DNA from: Ulota crispa
Lineage: Eukaryota > Streptophyta > Bryopsida > Orthotrichales > Orthotrichaceae
Length of the DNA: 64,000 nucleotides
Assembly (NCBI GenBank): GCA_963920765.1
Contig: OY987249.1
Span: 12,152,817-12,216,816, forward strand
Direction of reading: 5' to 3'
Shown piece after piece: positions 24,400-36,074 of the stretch. How positions within the stretch are numbered: the stretch's first letter is position 1; every line of letters begins with the position of its first letter. Both the position numbers and the translations under genes were made by a program. The notes below the pieces were generated by a model that saw nothing but the letters and a program-made list of their open reading frames with translations, was not told the origin of the DNA and did no database searches.

Positions 24400-26755
24400 T
24401 CATATGAGCCAAGCGTTCTCAAGCTGCTCAACGTATGAAGGGCCAAAGCAGGTCGCCCTGGTTAAACAATACCTGGTGAAGGTCCCAGCAGAGGACGATA
24501 CTTGAGTGGTTTTCAACAGATAACAAGCGTTGGTTGTATGCGAACCACGACGTCCTTGCACAAGCACTCCCCACACACTGGTTTCTGCTCCCTCTGCTGA
24601 AAGTGGGCAAACCATTGCCTCTGCATCACCACCCATGGCCGCTGCAAGACAGCAAGTGGCTCCACATTCAGGTTCCAGCTTCTGGACAAAGATCACCCCG
24701 TCTGGATCCGCCTCGGACAAGGACTCCCGCACAGAAGGCCAATAGTTCTCTTGCGTTATCTTCTGTCGCTGTGATCTGCCAAACCTGCTCTTGGAGTCAA
24801 ACACATACTGCAAAAATGGCGCCTCTTGGATGTTCTTTACAATCTGCACGGTAAACAACTCAGAGTTTAGCAGGAGTGATGAAGAAAATTGCCCCAAGGA
24901 TCATACCATGCTCCCAGTTTAGCTGCCAGAATGTGAGAAGACCAGACAGCAACTAAGGTAGGAGGCTCATGAATGGAGCATCTAAGGGCTGAAACTGAGT
25001 TTTGGGGAGGTGAAACTCCTTGAAATATTTTTCAGTAAATTTTCCTTCAAAGGCAAGAGGAATTGGCATCTGACCCCAAGTTGTTTCATATTTTTTGGAG
25101 CTTTGTGCAATTAGTTGTGAAATTTTCAAGTTGAAATGGCATAGGGCTCTAAAATGGTTCACCTCCTCAAATGTACATTGTCTATACATAGTTGAAGCCT
25201 ATGAAAAACAACATGTACAGAAATAGTACATTTGAGGAGGTGAACCATTTTAGAGCCTGAACAGAATTAGAGCCTCCTACCTTAATACCTCAACACTATC
25301 CACCTGAATATGAGAACCTAAGCTCGCTTTAGAAATACATAGTTTGTGCATACAATAGAGATATGTTCGTGTCAAAGAAATTGTGCTGGAAGATTTTTTT
25401 TAGTTTTTTTGGCCTATTTGAAAGCAGGACTGAAAAGCTCATGAGTGAAAAGGATAACTCTGACGTGCAAAAAACATATATGGATTTCTCGTTATATGGG
25501 CAACAAGACCTGAAGATAGGAGGAACCATGCACGTCTGCTTATTTGGACATTTTGACATAGAGAGGAAGATGATGTGGAAATGAGTGAATTGAGATAGGG
25601 CGTACCTCATGTACAGATTCTTCGACCCAACGTTCCACGTTACAAGTAGCATCAGTATTTACAGGGAAATTCGTTGCCAGGCTCATTGGATAGGACTGGT
25701 GGAAGCGTGCATTTGAATGTCTGCCATTCAAATTAATAGAAGCCTCCGAGGAACTGCTCATTGCTGCGCTGGTTACACATGACCTCCTTACTGTTGATGC
25801 TACTTTGTTCAAGCTTACATCACCCTTCCTTGAAAAAAAGTCGTGCCGGAGAACGTCGTTTGTCCTGCCATAACAAGCACATTCCAATAAGAACTCAACT
25901 CAAAAGCAAATGCGTCTAATCTAGCTCCAAAGTAAGCCGTTCTAAATTAAAGGGACACCATCTGAAATCCAACACCTAGATTTACACATACAAGAGAAAA
26001 AACACCAAAACTGTCACAAGCTTTAAAGGTACATTAAAGTAACGCATGGAAGCTAAAAGGTACATAACGGCAGTAACTTGAAGCATTTTGTGCTTCATGG
26101 ATGTCCAATCATCAAATAATCTAGTGTAAACATTTAATTCCCTTCAAAAATCTGTTCAAGATTACATTAATTTGGGAAAGCACAAAAAACGACTTGCATT
26201 ACTATTGCTATTGCGATGATCTAAGCTTTCAATGCACTTTATGTAGGATCAGCCAAAGGGTTGCTTTTGGTATTAGTTGACTCACATTCTGCAGTTCTAC
26301 TTTAATTTTAAACCCTCGGCTTAATTCACAAACACAAACAGAACTCAAAGTCACAACAGCCTCAAAGAGTAGCAAACCCTAGACAATAGCTGTACGGTAG
26401 AGGTACCTAAACGAAACACATAAAAAAACTCATCGGTTTTAGATCATCAATCAACAAAACTTATCTAAATAATGCTTGAAATTCTCTTCGAATGGCAACC
26501 AAGAACATGAAAAAACCCGACCATTCTAAATAACGGTCAATGCTTTCAAGTGATGTAGCTACAGTAAAACGACCAATACGGATTCCGAGGCCACTAAACA
26601 CGGAATTTTCAAATCTCCGGATCGATCAAACTATCGATTTAAACTCCAGAGCATATTCAATTGAAAAGCAACAAAGGAGAGCAGAAGAGGAGGGAGACGT
26701 ACCAAATACGTGATCCGGCAGTGCAGCCAGAGCTGCAGACCGCAGCACACGCCAT
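24400..26755 (-). CDS. DUF7804-type (At1g27385-like) protein, probably plastid-targeted
   Basis: Three minus-strand exons: 26755-26703 (start ATG), 25864-25606 and 24843-24400 (stop TGA), giving 251 residues. Junctions are ATTTG|GTACGT ... GGCAG|GACAAAC (phase 2) and CATGAG|GTACGC ... GTGCAG|ATTGTA (phase 0); the frame is continuous across both. The conserved domain spans the second junction: RWVEESVHE from exon 2 joins IVKNIQEAPFLQYVF from exon 3. It is followed by YWPSVRESL, DPDGVIFVQ, SVWGVLVQG, CYLLKTTQV, YCLTRATCFG and a C-terminal ENAWLI. I recognise this motif order as the plant family now called DUF7804 (Arabidopsis At1g27385 type); the function is unknown to me. About 90 Ser/Arg/Asn-rich residues precede the domain, fitting a plastid transit peptide (inference). 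Intron 2 contains the MITE at 24956-25282. Confidence 0.75.
24956..25282. mobile_element. TA-flanked AGGTA-end MITE, copy 2, in an intron
   Basis: It reads TA|AGGTAGGAGGCTC on the left (TA at 24954-24955) and GAGCCTCCTACCT|TA on the right (TA at 25283-25284): 13-bp perfect inverted ends with a TA duplication. It sits inside intron 2 of the DUF7804-type gene, in antisense coordinates 112 bp upstream of the exon 3 acceptor. Confidence 0.8.
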
Positions 26756-27120
26756 AGTGGTCGATTTGAACGATTCCGACACGGGAAAGAGGAGCTCGAT
26801 TGAGATGATGTGAAGAGGAATTGTGGAAATGATGGAAAATGGGAGTGAGAGCAACTGAAGGAGATATGTGGAGAGAAGCTCTGGAATGAAGATTGCTGAT
26901 GGCGCCTGTTGCACGTTGGCGCCCTCGGCAAGACTGCTGCGTTCCGGAGCACTGGAAAGTGTGGAACTTGTGTGCGGGGCGGAGGTGATTCTGGGTGCTG
27001 ATTGGCTCCCGCGGTTGATGATCTGACGTGGCGGCCACGTCGGTCGACGCGGTCTGTAACCGTACTTGCATGAGTTGGTCCAAGTGCTGGGCTGGCTCCG
27101 GCTGGGGGTCAGCACAAGTG
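26756..27120 (-). promoter_or_regulatory. Probable promoter/5' leader of the DUF7804-type gene
   Basis: GC-richer sequence extends about 360 bp upstream of the start codon on the minus strand. Overlapping open frames of 108-152 codons here are on the same strand but lack motifs and are in mutually exclusive frames. No TATA box could be assigned. Confidence 0.35.
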
Positions 27121-27251
27121 GGCTCTGAAATCTGAATTTCTAAGATTCTCGTATGGATTCAATGGATACTCCGATTGAGTATTTTTTTCTTTCTCGGGGG
27201 TGGGTTACAAATAAGGGCAGGAAATCACAATTTAGTCTAGAAATAAGGATA

Positions 27252-27651
27252 AGGTAGGTAGCTCTAGAAGGAACACTTTAGGGGCTGATCTGCTTTTTCG
27301 TGGGTTTTTTTGAGACAAAAAGATTTTTGTCTAATTTTCAGACAAAGAGAAATGGATGTCAAGTGTCATACAATTTTTTTCATATTTTTTGAAGCATTAT
27401 TGAATTGTTGAAGAATTTTCAAATTTTTCTATGTTAGGCACCTATTTGTGATTCTAAGTTTCCCATAAAATGTTCCCTTGTATCTTGTATAGAGATGAGG
27501 TGAAATTAAGGAATATGATTGGCTTTTGCAATAGAATACACCTTTTTTTCTGTGACTAAAGAAGGTCCATTCAAGGACCACCTCATATCCATTCTTGAGC
27601 TACCTATGGGACTCTTTACAAGAAAGGGGTTGCAATTTGAGCTACCTACCT
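27252..27651. mobile_element. TA-flanked AGGTA-end MITE, copy 3
   Basis: The left end is TA|AGGTAGGTAGCTC and the right end GAGCTACCTACCT|CA, 13-bp inverted repeats with the right TA mutated to CA. The interior (TTTTTCGTGGG near the left, TTTTTTGAAGCATT) is shared with the copy at 35426-35834. The right end abuts the TTAA-type element that starts at 27655. Confidence 0.75.
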
Positions 27652-27654
27652 CAA

Positions 27655-28607
27655 CCCCTAAAGGACCAAGCCCTTTTTTGGTGAATATCATTGAAAACTT
27701 CCACTTTTGGGGGAATGAGTAGAATGGTAGGAAATAAAACATTTATTGGAAATCTAACCATAAGATCTTGCCCTAGACTATGAAAGGTGCTTGTGGGAAA
27801 AAATTCAGCTCATTCTAGATGTACACCAGTGAGATATTGACCTTTGAAGTGAAAAAAAAAAGGTTTTTTTCCCTGTTGCCCAAAAATTTCAGAAGCCTTT
27901 GACCATTCCAACATCAAAAAAATTGCTCTACGCAAGACTGAGGTTTATTTTTCCATTTAGAAAACCAAGTTAGGTAAGTGTGGGAGAATTGTCAAATGGA
28001 TTGGAGGTGTGAATCATACTTTGTAAAATCTTGCAATGCCATAAGGCCATGAAATTTGCATATACACTAGGTAAAATTGGAGGATTTATGCAAAATTGAG
28101 AAATCTGAGTTACTTTGATCCATATGGTGAGAACCAAGGAGTCTTAGTCTACTACAACTTGGAAAAAAAGAAGTTGAAAAACAAATACACAAAGAGCTCA
28201 AAAAAGTAAAGCACCAAATTTTACAAGGGGCAAAAGGGATGGAGGTTTGGGAGTCCCAAACACCTACCCACAAACTAAAACTTCTCATAATTTTCACCTC
28301 ATCAATAAAAATTGAATGATTTAAAGCTTTCCACATATACATAAATCTAAAGAACCAATTTTATATCTTTATTTATTTTAAATGCAATTTTTTAAATTTG
28401 GGCCGCTCAATTTTCCCTTGTTTTTCAGAGATGTATGCATAAACTCTTCAATAAATGTCGGAATGAAGAAAAAAATTTGATGCCCACATAGATATTTGAA
28501 TTCCCCATCTTTGATAAAAGTTTCAGTAACTCACTCGATGTAGTTTAACCATAGGTACATGACCAAAATCCCATTTGTTTGTTGAAGGGACAATGGTCCT
28601 TTAGGGG
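27655..28607. mobile_element. TTAA-flanked (piggyBac-like) element, copy C, inverted
   Basis: Left flank TCAA (27651-27654, one base off TTAA) then CCCCTAAAGGACCAAGCCC; right end GGTCCTTTAGGGG then TTAA (28608-28611). Its orientation is opposite to copies A, B and D. Positions 27979-28525 differ from copy E by one base only, while its flanking parts are clearly diverged. Confidence 0.78.
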
Positions 28608-28706
28608 TTAATTATTAACCCCTTAAAAGTGGTAATCTATAAATATTTACCACTTTTACCACTTTTAAGCTTGGTGGTATACCACTTTTAAGTCTATGAA
28701 TGATAA

Positions 28707-28961
28707 TGGGGAATGCTAAATCATGAGCGGGAATACATGAGTTGTGAGCCACGAGTTTAGATTTATAACCAAAATATTAAATATCACCTATAAACATGTA
28801 CATAGGTCATTGTAATTGTGCATTATAAACATCCTTCTCTTGAAAAACTTACTATTTTAAAGTTTTTGCATTAATTTTGAGCTCACAATTGGTGTTAGCT
28901 CACAAAATTATGGCTCACCGCTGACGGGCTCATTGTTTTACGCTCATAAAATAGTCTTGTT
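28707..28961. mobile_element. hAT-like MITE, sister of the element in the CorA-like gene
   Basis: It starts TGGGGAATGCTAAATCATGAG and ends near ACGCTCATAAAATAGTCTTGT. It aligns along its whole length with 39107-39362, sharing GTACATAGG, AATTGTG, TCTCTTGAAAAA and TAGCTCACAAAAT in order. No clean 8-bp duplication is visible, so this copy is older or was rearranged. Confidence 0.65.
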
Positions 28962-29124
28962 TGGATGGATACACCACTTGTGTATGGGGTTCACCACTTC
29001 TTTGTGAATAATTTCCATTCCACCATTCCCTACTTCTTTGCCAACTTCTTTAAGTCCAAGATGACATTTGCCAAACAGCCTTGTGTCAGATTTTGCCTAG
29101 CCATGCTCTCTAGCTTGCGTGGAT

Positions 29125-29240
29125 CACTACAAGAAAACAATGTTTGAATTAACACATTCAAATTGACTAAATGTGTTAGAAGTGATATTAAAATGTCCAA
29201 AGTGACACAAAGATGTCCAAGATGACAACTTTCCTTCCTA
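29125..29240. mobile_element. CACTA-type end (CACTACAAGAAAA)
   Basis: CACTACAAGAAAACAATG is the canonical plant CACTA terminus and continues with the same sequence as 154-230. A matching right end was not found, so it is a fragment or its partner is decayed. Confidence 0.5.
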
Positions 29241-29664
29241 GTGTCAAGTTTAGATGGACCACAAAGTCACACACACACCATACTTGAAGGGCAATGGTTT
29301 TGCTATTGTGTTTAACAATTACAACCACAAGACTACATTTGAGGCTAGTTGGAAGCTTGTCAATTAGCAATTTGAATCCTGCTTGATTGGAAGGGAGGTA
29401 TTGCCACACTATTCTCAAATATTGCATATGTGGAGTTTGATTTTTCCATTTTTGGATAGGAGAAAGACAAATATCTCAAGTCCATCACTGATTTGTTTTT
29501 GAAAGGTCATTTACAATCTAAAATATTTGCACTTTTGAATCAAATAAGCTTGTGGGCACCAAAACAAATGATTAAATAATTAAAAGTGGTTATAAACACT
29601 TTTAACTCTTACCAATTACCACTTTTAGGCTATTTGTGGATAAAAGTAGATTTACCACTTTTAA

Positions 29665-30067
29665 CCCTTTAAGGACTGGTCGACCTATTTGTGGTCAATT
29701 TTGACTCTTTTCAATTTGTAGAAAGAGCATGTCAAGGAATTTGATGACGTGGCAAAGGGGACGGATTTGGGGAATTGGAAAGTGAAGAGTTTAGGACAAT
29801 AATTAGGCCAATCTGAGGTGGCATGTGGCTAGAGGGTTGAAAAAACTAAAAGAGTACCGGCTGAAAATACTACAATAAATGCAAAAAGATGATCATAACA
29901 ACTAAAGAGTGAGCATAATTCATGATGCATAACACTAAACTTTGCAAGATACTTCCATTTATATGGTCAAATCTGTCATAGACATCTGTATTCAAAATTT
30001 TTAAAATTTACCCCAAATGGTCATACAAAGGATTGCCCACCCCAAATCAACCACGGTCCTTAAAGGG
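29665..30067. mobile_element. 403-bp TTAA-flanked element
   Basis: TTAA (29661-29664) then CCCTTTAAGGACTGG; right end GGTCCTTAAAGGG then TTAA (30068-30071). The inverted ends match at 12 bases. It belongs to the same TTAA/CCC architecture as the 0.9-kb elements, with a different interior. Confidence 0.7.
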
Positions 30068-30071
30068 TTAA

Positions 30072-32136
30072 GGTGGGCTGGGTTAATATGTTTTGAAAAC
30101 AACTGTTGATAAAAGAAAGTGAGGCATAAAATTGTAATTGTTTTGTGCAAATGTCCCATTTGCATTGGTCAACGGATCGACGAGTTTCCGTCATTGGTAC
30201 TATTGAAAATGTTTTGTCTAAATTTTTATTAGTAACAAACATCAAAGAAATGAATGTGAATAAACAAATATGAAAGTAAACTAAAAGCACATGAAAATTT
30301 TAGAGCCCTACCACCTGTATGGCTTCGCATGCTTATTTCCATAAAGTTGCTTAGAATGAGGGAATGTATCATATGAAAGAATTCAATTGATTGATGCATT
30401 CACTCACACATTCCAGAAACGCATGGAAAGAACATTTGAATGAACTCATGTTGGAGAAGAAGAAAAAACTCCATAATGGGAACCTATCATTTCAAGGAAA
30501 ACAAATGGGCCCTTAGCATTTTGGAAAGATTTTTGAGCTTCATTTGCCATTATTTGTCATTTTCTGTATTTGATTGATTTTTCACGTGCCTACTCCATAT
30601 AATCCTTCTATATATGCTTTTGTTAGACGTGTATTTGAATAATCAATCAATTGTTTTTTAGTACTTTCAAGGGTGTACTGTTTGTTTGATTGTTTGTTTT
30701 TTTTTTGTTTTTTTTTTTGCATTTCCACTTGCTAACAATGCACTAACTAAATTCTCCTCAAACATTGTATAAACTTGTCCTTCATCACCAAAGTTTGGTA
30801 AGTTATTCCCTAGAATCCCTTATCAGCATTGCCTCTCATGCATGTGTGCTGATGTTGTATCCATTCTTGTCACTTTTATATAACACTTGGTTATCAATAA
30901 CAAACTTTCCATGGCTTTGGAGACAAATCATTTTTAATTAACTAACTTGCCAAACAAGAAGGCAACTATAATAGTGGATGTGCCATTGTTTGTAATTACT
31001 TTCAAATTCTGCTTCAATTAGCAATTCATTTATGACATTGTGCCATCATCTATAAACTCCTTGATTCTTTTTGTGTGAGCCGCAATACAAATGATTAGTA
31101 AAATGTGTCATGTTACTATCTCCTAAAGGCCCAACTTGCTTTTGGTCAAAGAATGATTTCAAACATAGTTATATTACTCACAACAAAAAGCTGTAGTGTT
31201 TTCTTTAGAACTAGTTTAACAAGGCAATAAAATGACTTGGAGAATGCATAGATATGATATTTGCCAAAATATACACACCGATAAAAAAATATTGAGATAT
31301 AAGTACATGGAAATTCTATCTATATATTTTAAACTCACGTCCGAGGAAACAACGAGCTTCAATGCTACAATAACAAAATAACACCACAATGAGATCATTT
31401 TTTTAGAATGAAATAAATTAAAATCTACAAATATTGGTTCAAATTCATCAGTACTCTGTTTTGAATTAAATGTAGAAAGAATTTTGAAATTTCAAATTTC
31501 ATGTTGATCGGGTAGGGATGTTTGCTGATAGATATATATACACAACCACACGCCGGTATAGTCCGGCCTTCAAAACCTACTGCAGTGTTGAACATTATCT
31601 CTACATGACTTAGTTCCTCCATATTCCATTTTGTAAAGATCCCTTACACTGGTATCCATTTCAAAAGCTAAGAAACTTCGTAAATGTTAGGGCCGCTTCA
31701 CACTATGGCCAAAGGGCAAGAGACTTTCGATTTCCACCAATCAAATTGCAAGAAATTAAAATTTTGGCCTCTAGATCCTTCACACTAGAGACCAAAATCT
31801 AAAACCCATGGAACATTTACGCTTGAATAACAAGTGCATTAGAAACAAATAACTTTAAATATAAAAACAAGTGTTTTGGAGTTAGATCATATCAAATATG
31901 ATAATACATGTACTAGAATTACACTGCTAACAAAAAAAAAAGATAAGTGTAGTAGAGTTGATTGTTCAAAAGATAATGATACACTTACCCAAATTGTACA
32001 ATTTTAAAGATTGAGCTGACACACTGGAGTTGAACAACTTTAGAAACAAACATAGAGCACTATTGTTAGGTAGATTTCAATATGGAAATGAAACTTTGTG
32101 GTCAAATAATTCCAAAGTAAGAATTCAATTTCTATT
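30072..32136. other. AT-rich intergenic with one MITE fragment
   Basis: Around 31688-31810 a fragment of the GGGCCGCTTCACACTA family (see 12842) is present. Homopolymer T runs occur near 30700. No gene is supported. Confidence 0.45.
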
Positions 32137-32140
32137 TTAA

Positions 32141-33045
32141 CCCCTAAAGGACCATTGTCCCTTCGGGGGACAAATGGGATTTCGGGTAGGTACCTACGGT
32201 TTCAATTTTTGTCTTAATTTTTTGAATTTTTTTTTGAAAGTAGAAAAACACATTAGCTTTTGGGGAATATAATTTTTATTCCAATTGATGTCAAGGAGCA
32301 AAAGTTATGCCCAAATAAGCACAAATATGGGGACTAGGGGCAGCAAAAAAAATTCTTATAAAAACTTGAATTTTTTTTTCTTATAGATTATATCTTTGTC
32401 TACATCTGAAGTTTTGATTCATTCCATTTGGACTAGTTATGAGAAAGTTATGAACAATCTTGTTTTTTGGGCAACTCAAGCATCTTTTTGAAAAAATAAC
32501 TTGTAAACTTTATTTCTGAATGCAAGTCTAACATTTTTTCAAAAATATTGTTGGAGAGGGTGTTTGCTTTCTAGAACAATCTCACCATTGGGATTATTGT
32601 GTTTCAATTCCATTCCAGGGTTGTTAACAATTTACGTTTTTGTTCAATCTCATAACTTCTTCTACCTAATGTTTTTTCAAAGAATGAAAATTAAGTATTT
32701 TTTTAAAAAAAAATTCTCAAGATTCCCAACTCAACTTCCCACCATGCAAAAATAGAATTCCAAACTCTATGGTGCAAAAAATTTAAGTTAAAAATATTCA
32801 AAGATAAAAAATCTAATCAAGCAAGGTGCAAAAAAAGTTCTTTTTTACACTTTAAATGCATATATCTTCCAATCTGTGTGGTTAAAGTTATTGAGTTTTG
32901 TACGACACATTCTTATAGTAGTTTAGCACAAGATCCTGTGGTCAGATATGCAAAATGCGTGATTTTCAAACTTTTTTACTCTTTGCCATAGAGGTGGCAA
33001 TTTTGAGTTTCTTTTGACAAAATAAAGGCCATGGTCCTTTAGGGG
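32141..33045. mobile_element. TTAA-flanked (piggyBac-like) element, copy D
   Basis: TTAA (32137-32140) then CCCCTAAAGGACCATTGTCC; right end CCATGGTCCTTTAGGGG then TTAA (33046-33049). The terminal inverted repeat CCCCTAAAGGACCAT is perfect for 15 bp. It is in the orientation of copy A, but its interior has diverged from the others. Confidence 0.8.
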
Positions 33046-33049
33046 TTAA

Positions 33050-34280
33050 TAGGGGTCCAAAATAAAATTTCAAATAGAATATCAAAAGTAAAAGAGAGAC
33101 TTTAGTTTGTTCTTAGAGCTGACGGGCATCTTAATGAGATGAAGCTACTACGTGAAGAGGAACAGAAATCTATAATCAGCCCTTATGTGGTCAAGAATTT
33201 GGAACTCTTTATTGTTATTCTGTTTAATTTATAGGTTTGTTGTGCTTCATTTAGTTCGAAATCTTGGAAGGTTTGTGATACACTCCATATCCCATCTACC
33301 ACCAAGTCCTTCTTTTCGGGGGAAAATAGTGTGAGATTGCATTAGTTAAACATGATTTGTTTATACATGTGCCAAAATTAAGACCATTTTATCAAACGAC
33401 CTCTTATTATCTCATTTTCAACAAAGTAATTGATGATATTACCAAATTTAGAGAAAAAGAGTATAGTGTACAAATGAACTAAAGAAGCTTATCCTACATG
33501 AATATATAAATATGTAGCATCACTATAATCTTATGTGTTTTTGCCATTCTCTCACTCTCCAATATGTGGAAAAAGAAAGAAAGGGGGCTGCTCCTCGGCA
33601 TTCACCTCAGCTCAAGAGCAAACAAAAAGGTAATGAGGTTGGTAACCGAGGTAGGGATGATTGTCGTCAGGAAAGCACTGATCCCATGTGCACCAAAATA
33701 ATAATAGTAATAATAATAATGCAGCATCCTTCTCATTTCACACCAGAGGTCCCGAATATGATTTTCATAATTAGCTCAATTTGCCAAAAGTCTCTTACTA
33801 GATAATTTCAAATTGAACTTTGTTATATCCAGGGAATTTTTTTATTGTTTCATGTACCTTAGAGTGCCTGCTGGCCAGGACCAAAAAATGGAGAAAAAAT
33901 CATCCAAATGTGCGTTTTCAGCATATAATCAGTTACAGCAAATAAGTTTCATTCAAGAATTGGCAAAGCTCATGTTTATTGAGGAGGATTTGGCTAATTC
34001 ATCTATTCTTTCATCCCATTTGAGTGTAGAGATAAATCCAGTGTAAAAATTAAGTAAGGTTCTGGCAAAAAGTCGCCCAAAACATAGCTGGGTAAGGGGG
34101 TCCCCAAGGGAAAAATGGATGCAAGCCATCCTGCTGCACTTGTTCATCCAAGAATCAGCAATTGTCTGGTAACTATTATTTGAACACAGGCAAACCTGAC
34201 GTTCCCTTGAGAGGGATTTCACAATTTCATTCATGCTGGCACCCAATATTTTTTTTGAATTAAGGCCGGTGCTAAAATAA
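33050..34280. other. Intergenic, nothing recognised
   Basis: No supported gene. The stretch 34130-34180 (CTTGTTCATCCAAGAATCAGC) recurs in diverged form at 34741-34775. Short frames at 33533-34046 have no motif. Confidence 0.4.
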
Positions 34281-34615
34281 AGGGAAAATTTTATGGATAC
34301 CCTTGAAGTTTGTCGTATTTGTGTAGATATCCTTGGTTTTTCAGAAATTGCACAAATATCATTGGACCATTATTTCAAGCATTTATTTTATTATGCATGC
34401 TAATTTCTTTTATGACCAATGTTAAAGCAAGGAGTGCAATAATATGGAAAGGGAACAACTTACACACAATGGAGAAAGAAGTGACATGCACAACAAAACA
34501 AACGCCAAAAAATAATGGTCCAAGGGTAAGTTATTTGTGCAATTTCTGAAAACCAAGGGTAGCTATGTAAATGTGGCAAACTTCAGGCGTATCCCGTATC
34601 CATAAAATTTACCCT
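34281..34615. mobile_element. MITE with AGGGRAAATTTYATGGATAC ends
   Basis: It begins AGGGAAAATTTTATGGATAC and ends with the inverted partner GTATCCATAAAATTTACCCT. The arms stay complementary for about 60 bp, including GTTTTTCAGAAATTGCACAAA on the left and TTTGTGCAATTTCTGAAAACC on the right. Relatives are at 42526-42833 and 61584-62857. Confidence 0.7.
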
Positions 34616-34837
34616 AAAATGAAACAAAATTCTAGCCAAAAATATATTATCTGGATAGAGAACAACCCCCAAAATGCATACAGGTGACAAAAAACAAGCC
34701 ATAATGAAAGAGAGGACAGAAGCATCCACGTGATCCACGTGCGCTTGTTCATCCCAAAATCAGCTATTACAAGCTGGGATTCTTTTGTTTATTTGTTGTT
34801 TCCAATTTTCCATTGATTGAGCGGTATGCACCAGGAA

Positions 34838-35097
34838 TGCACGCCATCACAGCAAAGTCTTTTAGATTCCCCTGTGTGATTTCAGGAATTCTTCACGTTT
34901 TCCCTGTAAGATGTTCAACATTTCAGTGTATTTCTTCTATGATTTTTCCCTGTCTCACTCTCACAGGGAAATGTGAGACAGGGAAAAATCATACAAGAAA
35001 TACACTGAAATGTTGAACATCTCACAGGGAAAACGTGAAGAATTCCTGAAATCACACAGGGGAATCTAAAAGACTTTGCTGTGCATGAATGCGTGCA
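34838..35097. repeat. 260-bp near-perfect hairpin
   Basis: The left arm 34838-34958 and right arm 34973-35097 are reverse complements with only two mismatches in the inner 100 bp and a small insertion near the outer end; the loop is about 14 bases. Inner arm sequence is GATTTTTCCCTGTCTCAC, outer arm sequence AGCAAAGTCTTTTAGATTCC. It is too long and too perfect for an ordinary plant miRNA precursor. It is more likely a young foldback MITE, able to make double-stranded RNA if transcribed. Confidence 0.75.
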
Positions 35098-35285
35098 GGT
35101 AAGGAAATATAGACTAAATCATCCACGTATGCAAGTTCATCTACAGAGTCTACTAGAATTAGTTATTTCCATCCAAATATAGTCAGACCTAAAGTTTGTC
35201 TCATATATATTTAGCAATTTCATCAATTTTTTATCCAATCATTTTAAAAGATAAAAGATACGGTTGCCTGTGCAAACTTGAGGTA

Positions 35286-35423
35286 AGGTAAGACCACCCA
35301 TTCTTGAGCATTTAAGAAATCTAACCCCTATGTACACAAATTGCTCATTTTAGTTCTGAAATGAGAAATTTGGGTATAGAGGGGTCAGATTTAAAACCCG
35401 CTCGGGAATGGGTGGTCTTATCT
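35286..35423. mobile_element. TA-flanked AGGTA-end MITE, copy 4
   Basis: TA|AGGTAAGACCACCCATTC on the left and GAATGGGTGGTCTTATCT|TA on the right form an 18-bp inverted repeat with one difference. It is 138 bp. Its right TA (35424-35425) is also the left TA of the next element. Confidence 0.75.
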
Positions 35424-35425
35424 TA

Positions 35426-35834
35426 AGGTAGTCGGCTTGAAAACCGACCATCTAAGGGCTCATTCCCCTTTTTAGGGTTTTTCGTGGATGGGAGGACTTT
35501 TAGTTCATTTATTAAACAAAGAGAAAGAGATGCTGAATGTAACACAAGTGATTTCATATTTTTTGAAGCATTTTTGAATTACTTATGAATTTTCAAAGTG
35601 CATGTGTTATAGGTCTCTATTTATAACCCTATACCTTCCAAGAACTGTTCACTTGTAAGTTGTGAAGAGATTTGGGACAATGAGGAGAATGATTGGCTTT
35701 TGCAATTAAAAACAATTTTCTTTTCATGCATTCAATGACTATAAGAGGATGTTTTAAGAACCACCTCATGTCCATTTCAATAGAGCCAACATGGGTAGTT
35801 CAAAATGACCAAACAGTTTTAGAATTGATTACCT
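35426..35834. mobile_element. TA-flanked AGGTA-end MITE, copy 5
   Basis: It reads TA|AGGTAGTCGGC on the left and GATTACCT|TA on the right. Beyond the first bases the inverted match is loose. The interior aligns with 27252-27651 (GTGGATGGG, GAGAAAGAGATG, TTTTTTGAAGCATT). It directly abuts copy 4. Confidence 0.65.
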
Positions 35835-36074
35835 TAAGACTTTGACAAAACTTTGCCAACAAAGAATTTTGCAGCAAGTACTATTCATCCAAATAAGAGC
35901 AAACGTGATACTTCATCAAGGGTGCATTGGGGTTTTTTAAAGCTTTTAAAAGCCAAAAAGCTATATAAAATAATCAATTCTAGCTACAAGCATATACAAA
36001 AAAAGGAAGAAGAAATAGCGTCTTGGTGCTAAGTGTTGCTCAACTTTCCAAATCTAGATGCCTATCATTATTAA

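Larger units (their letters stand above)
28615..29660. repeat. Compound region bounded by inverted ACCACTTTTA blocks
   Basis: TAACCCCTTAAAAGTGGTAA and several ACCACTTTTA repeats at 28615-28695 are mirrored by repeats of the same motif at 29575-29660. Between them lie the hAT-like MITE (28707-28961) and a CACTA-like end at 29125. The outer repeats suggest one older element invaded by others, but I cannot fix its limits. Confidence 0.4.

Noticed and set aside
26626-27115. Three overlapping minus-strand frames of 108-152 codons upstream of the DUF7804-type start
   Set aside because: They overlap each other in different frames; only the short exon 1 (26755-26703) has a donor in phase with exon 2.
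28067-28342. 91-codon minus-strand frame, nearly identical to one at 36482-36757
   Set aside because: The similarity comes from two copies of a TTAA-type element sharing a converted patch. The frame is not kept in the other copies and has no motif.
34838-35097. miRNA precursor
   Set aside because: Arms are far longer and more perfect than a plant miRNA fold-back; a young MITE or siRNA hairpin fits better.
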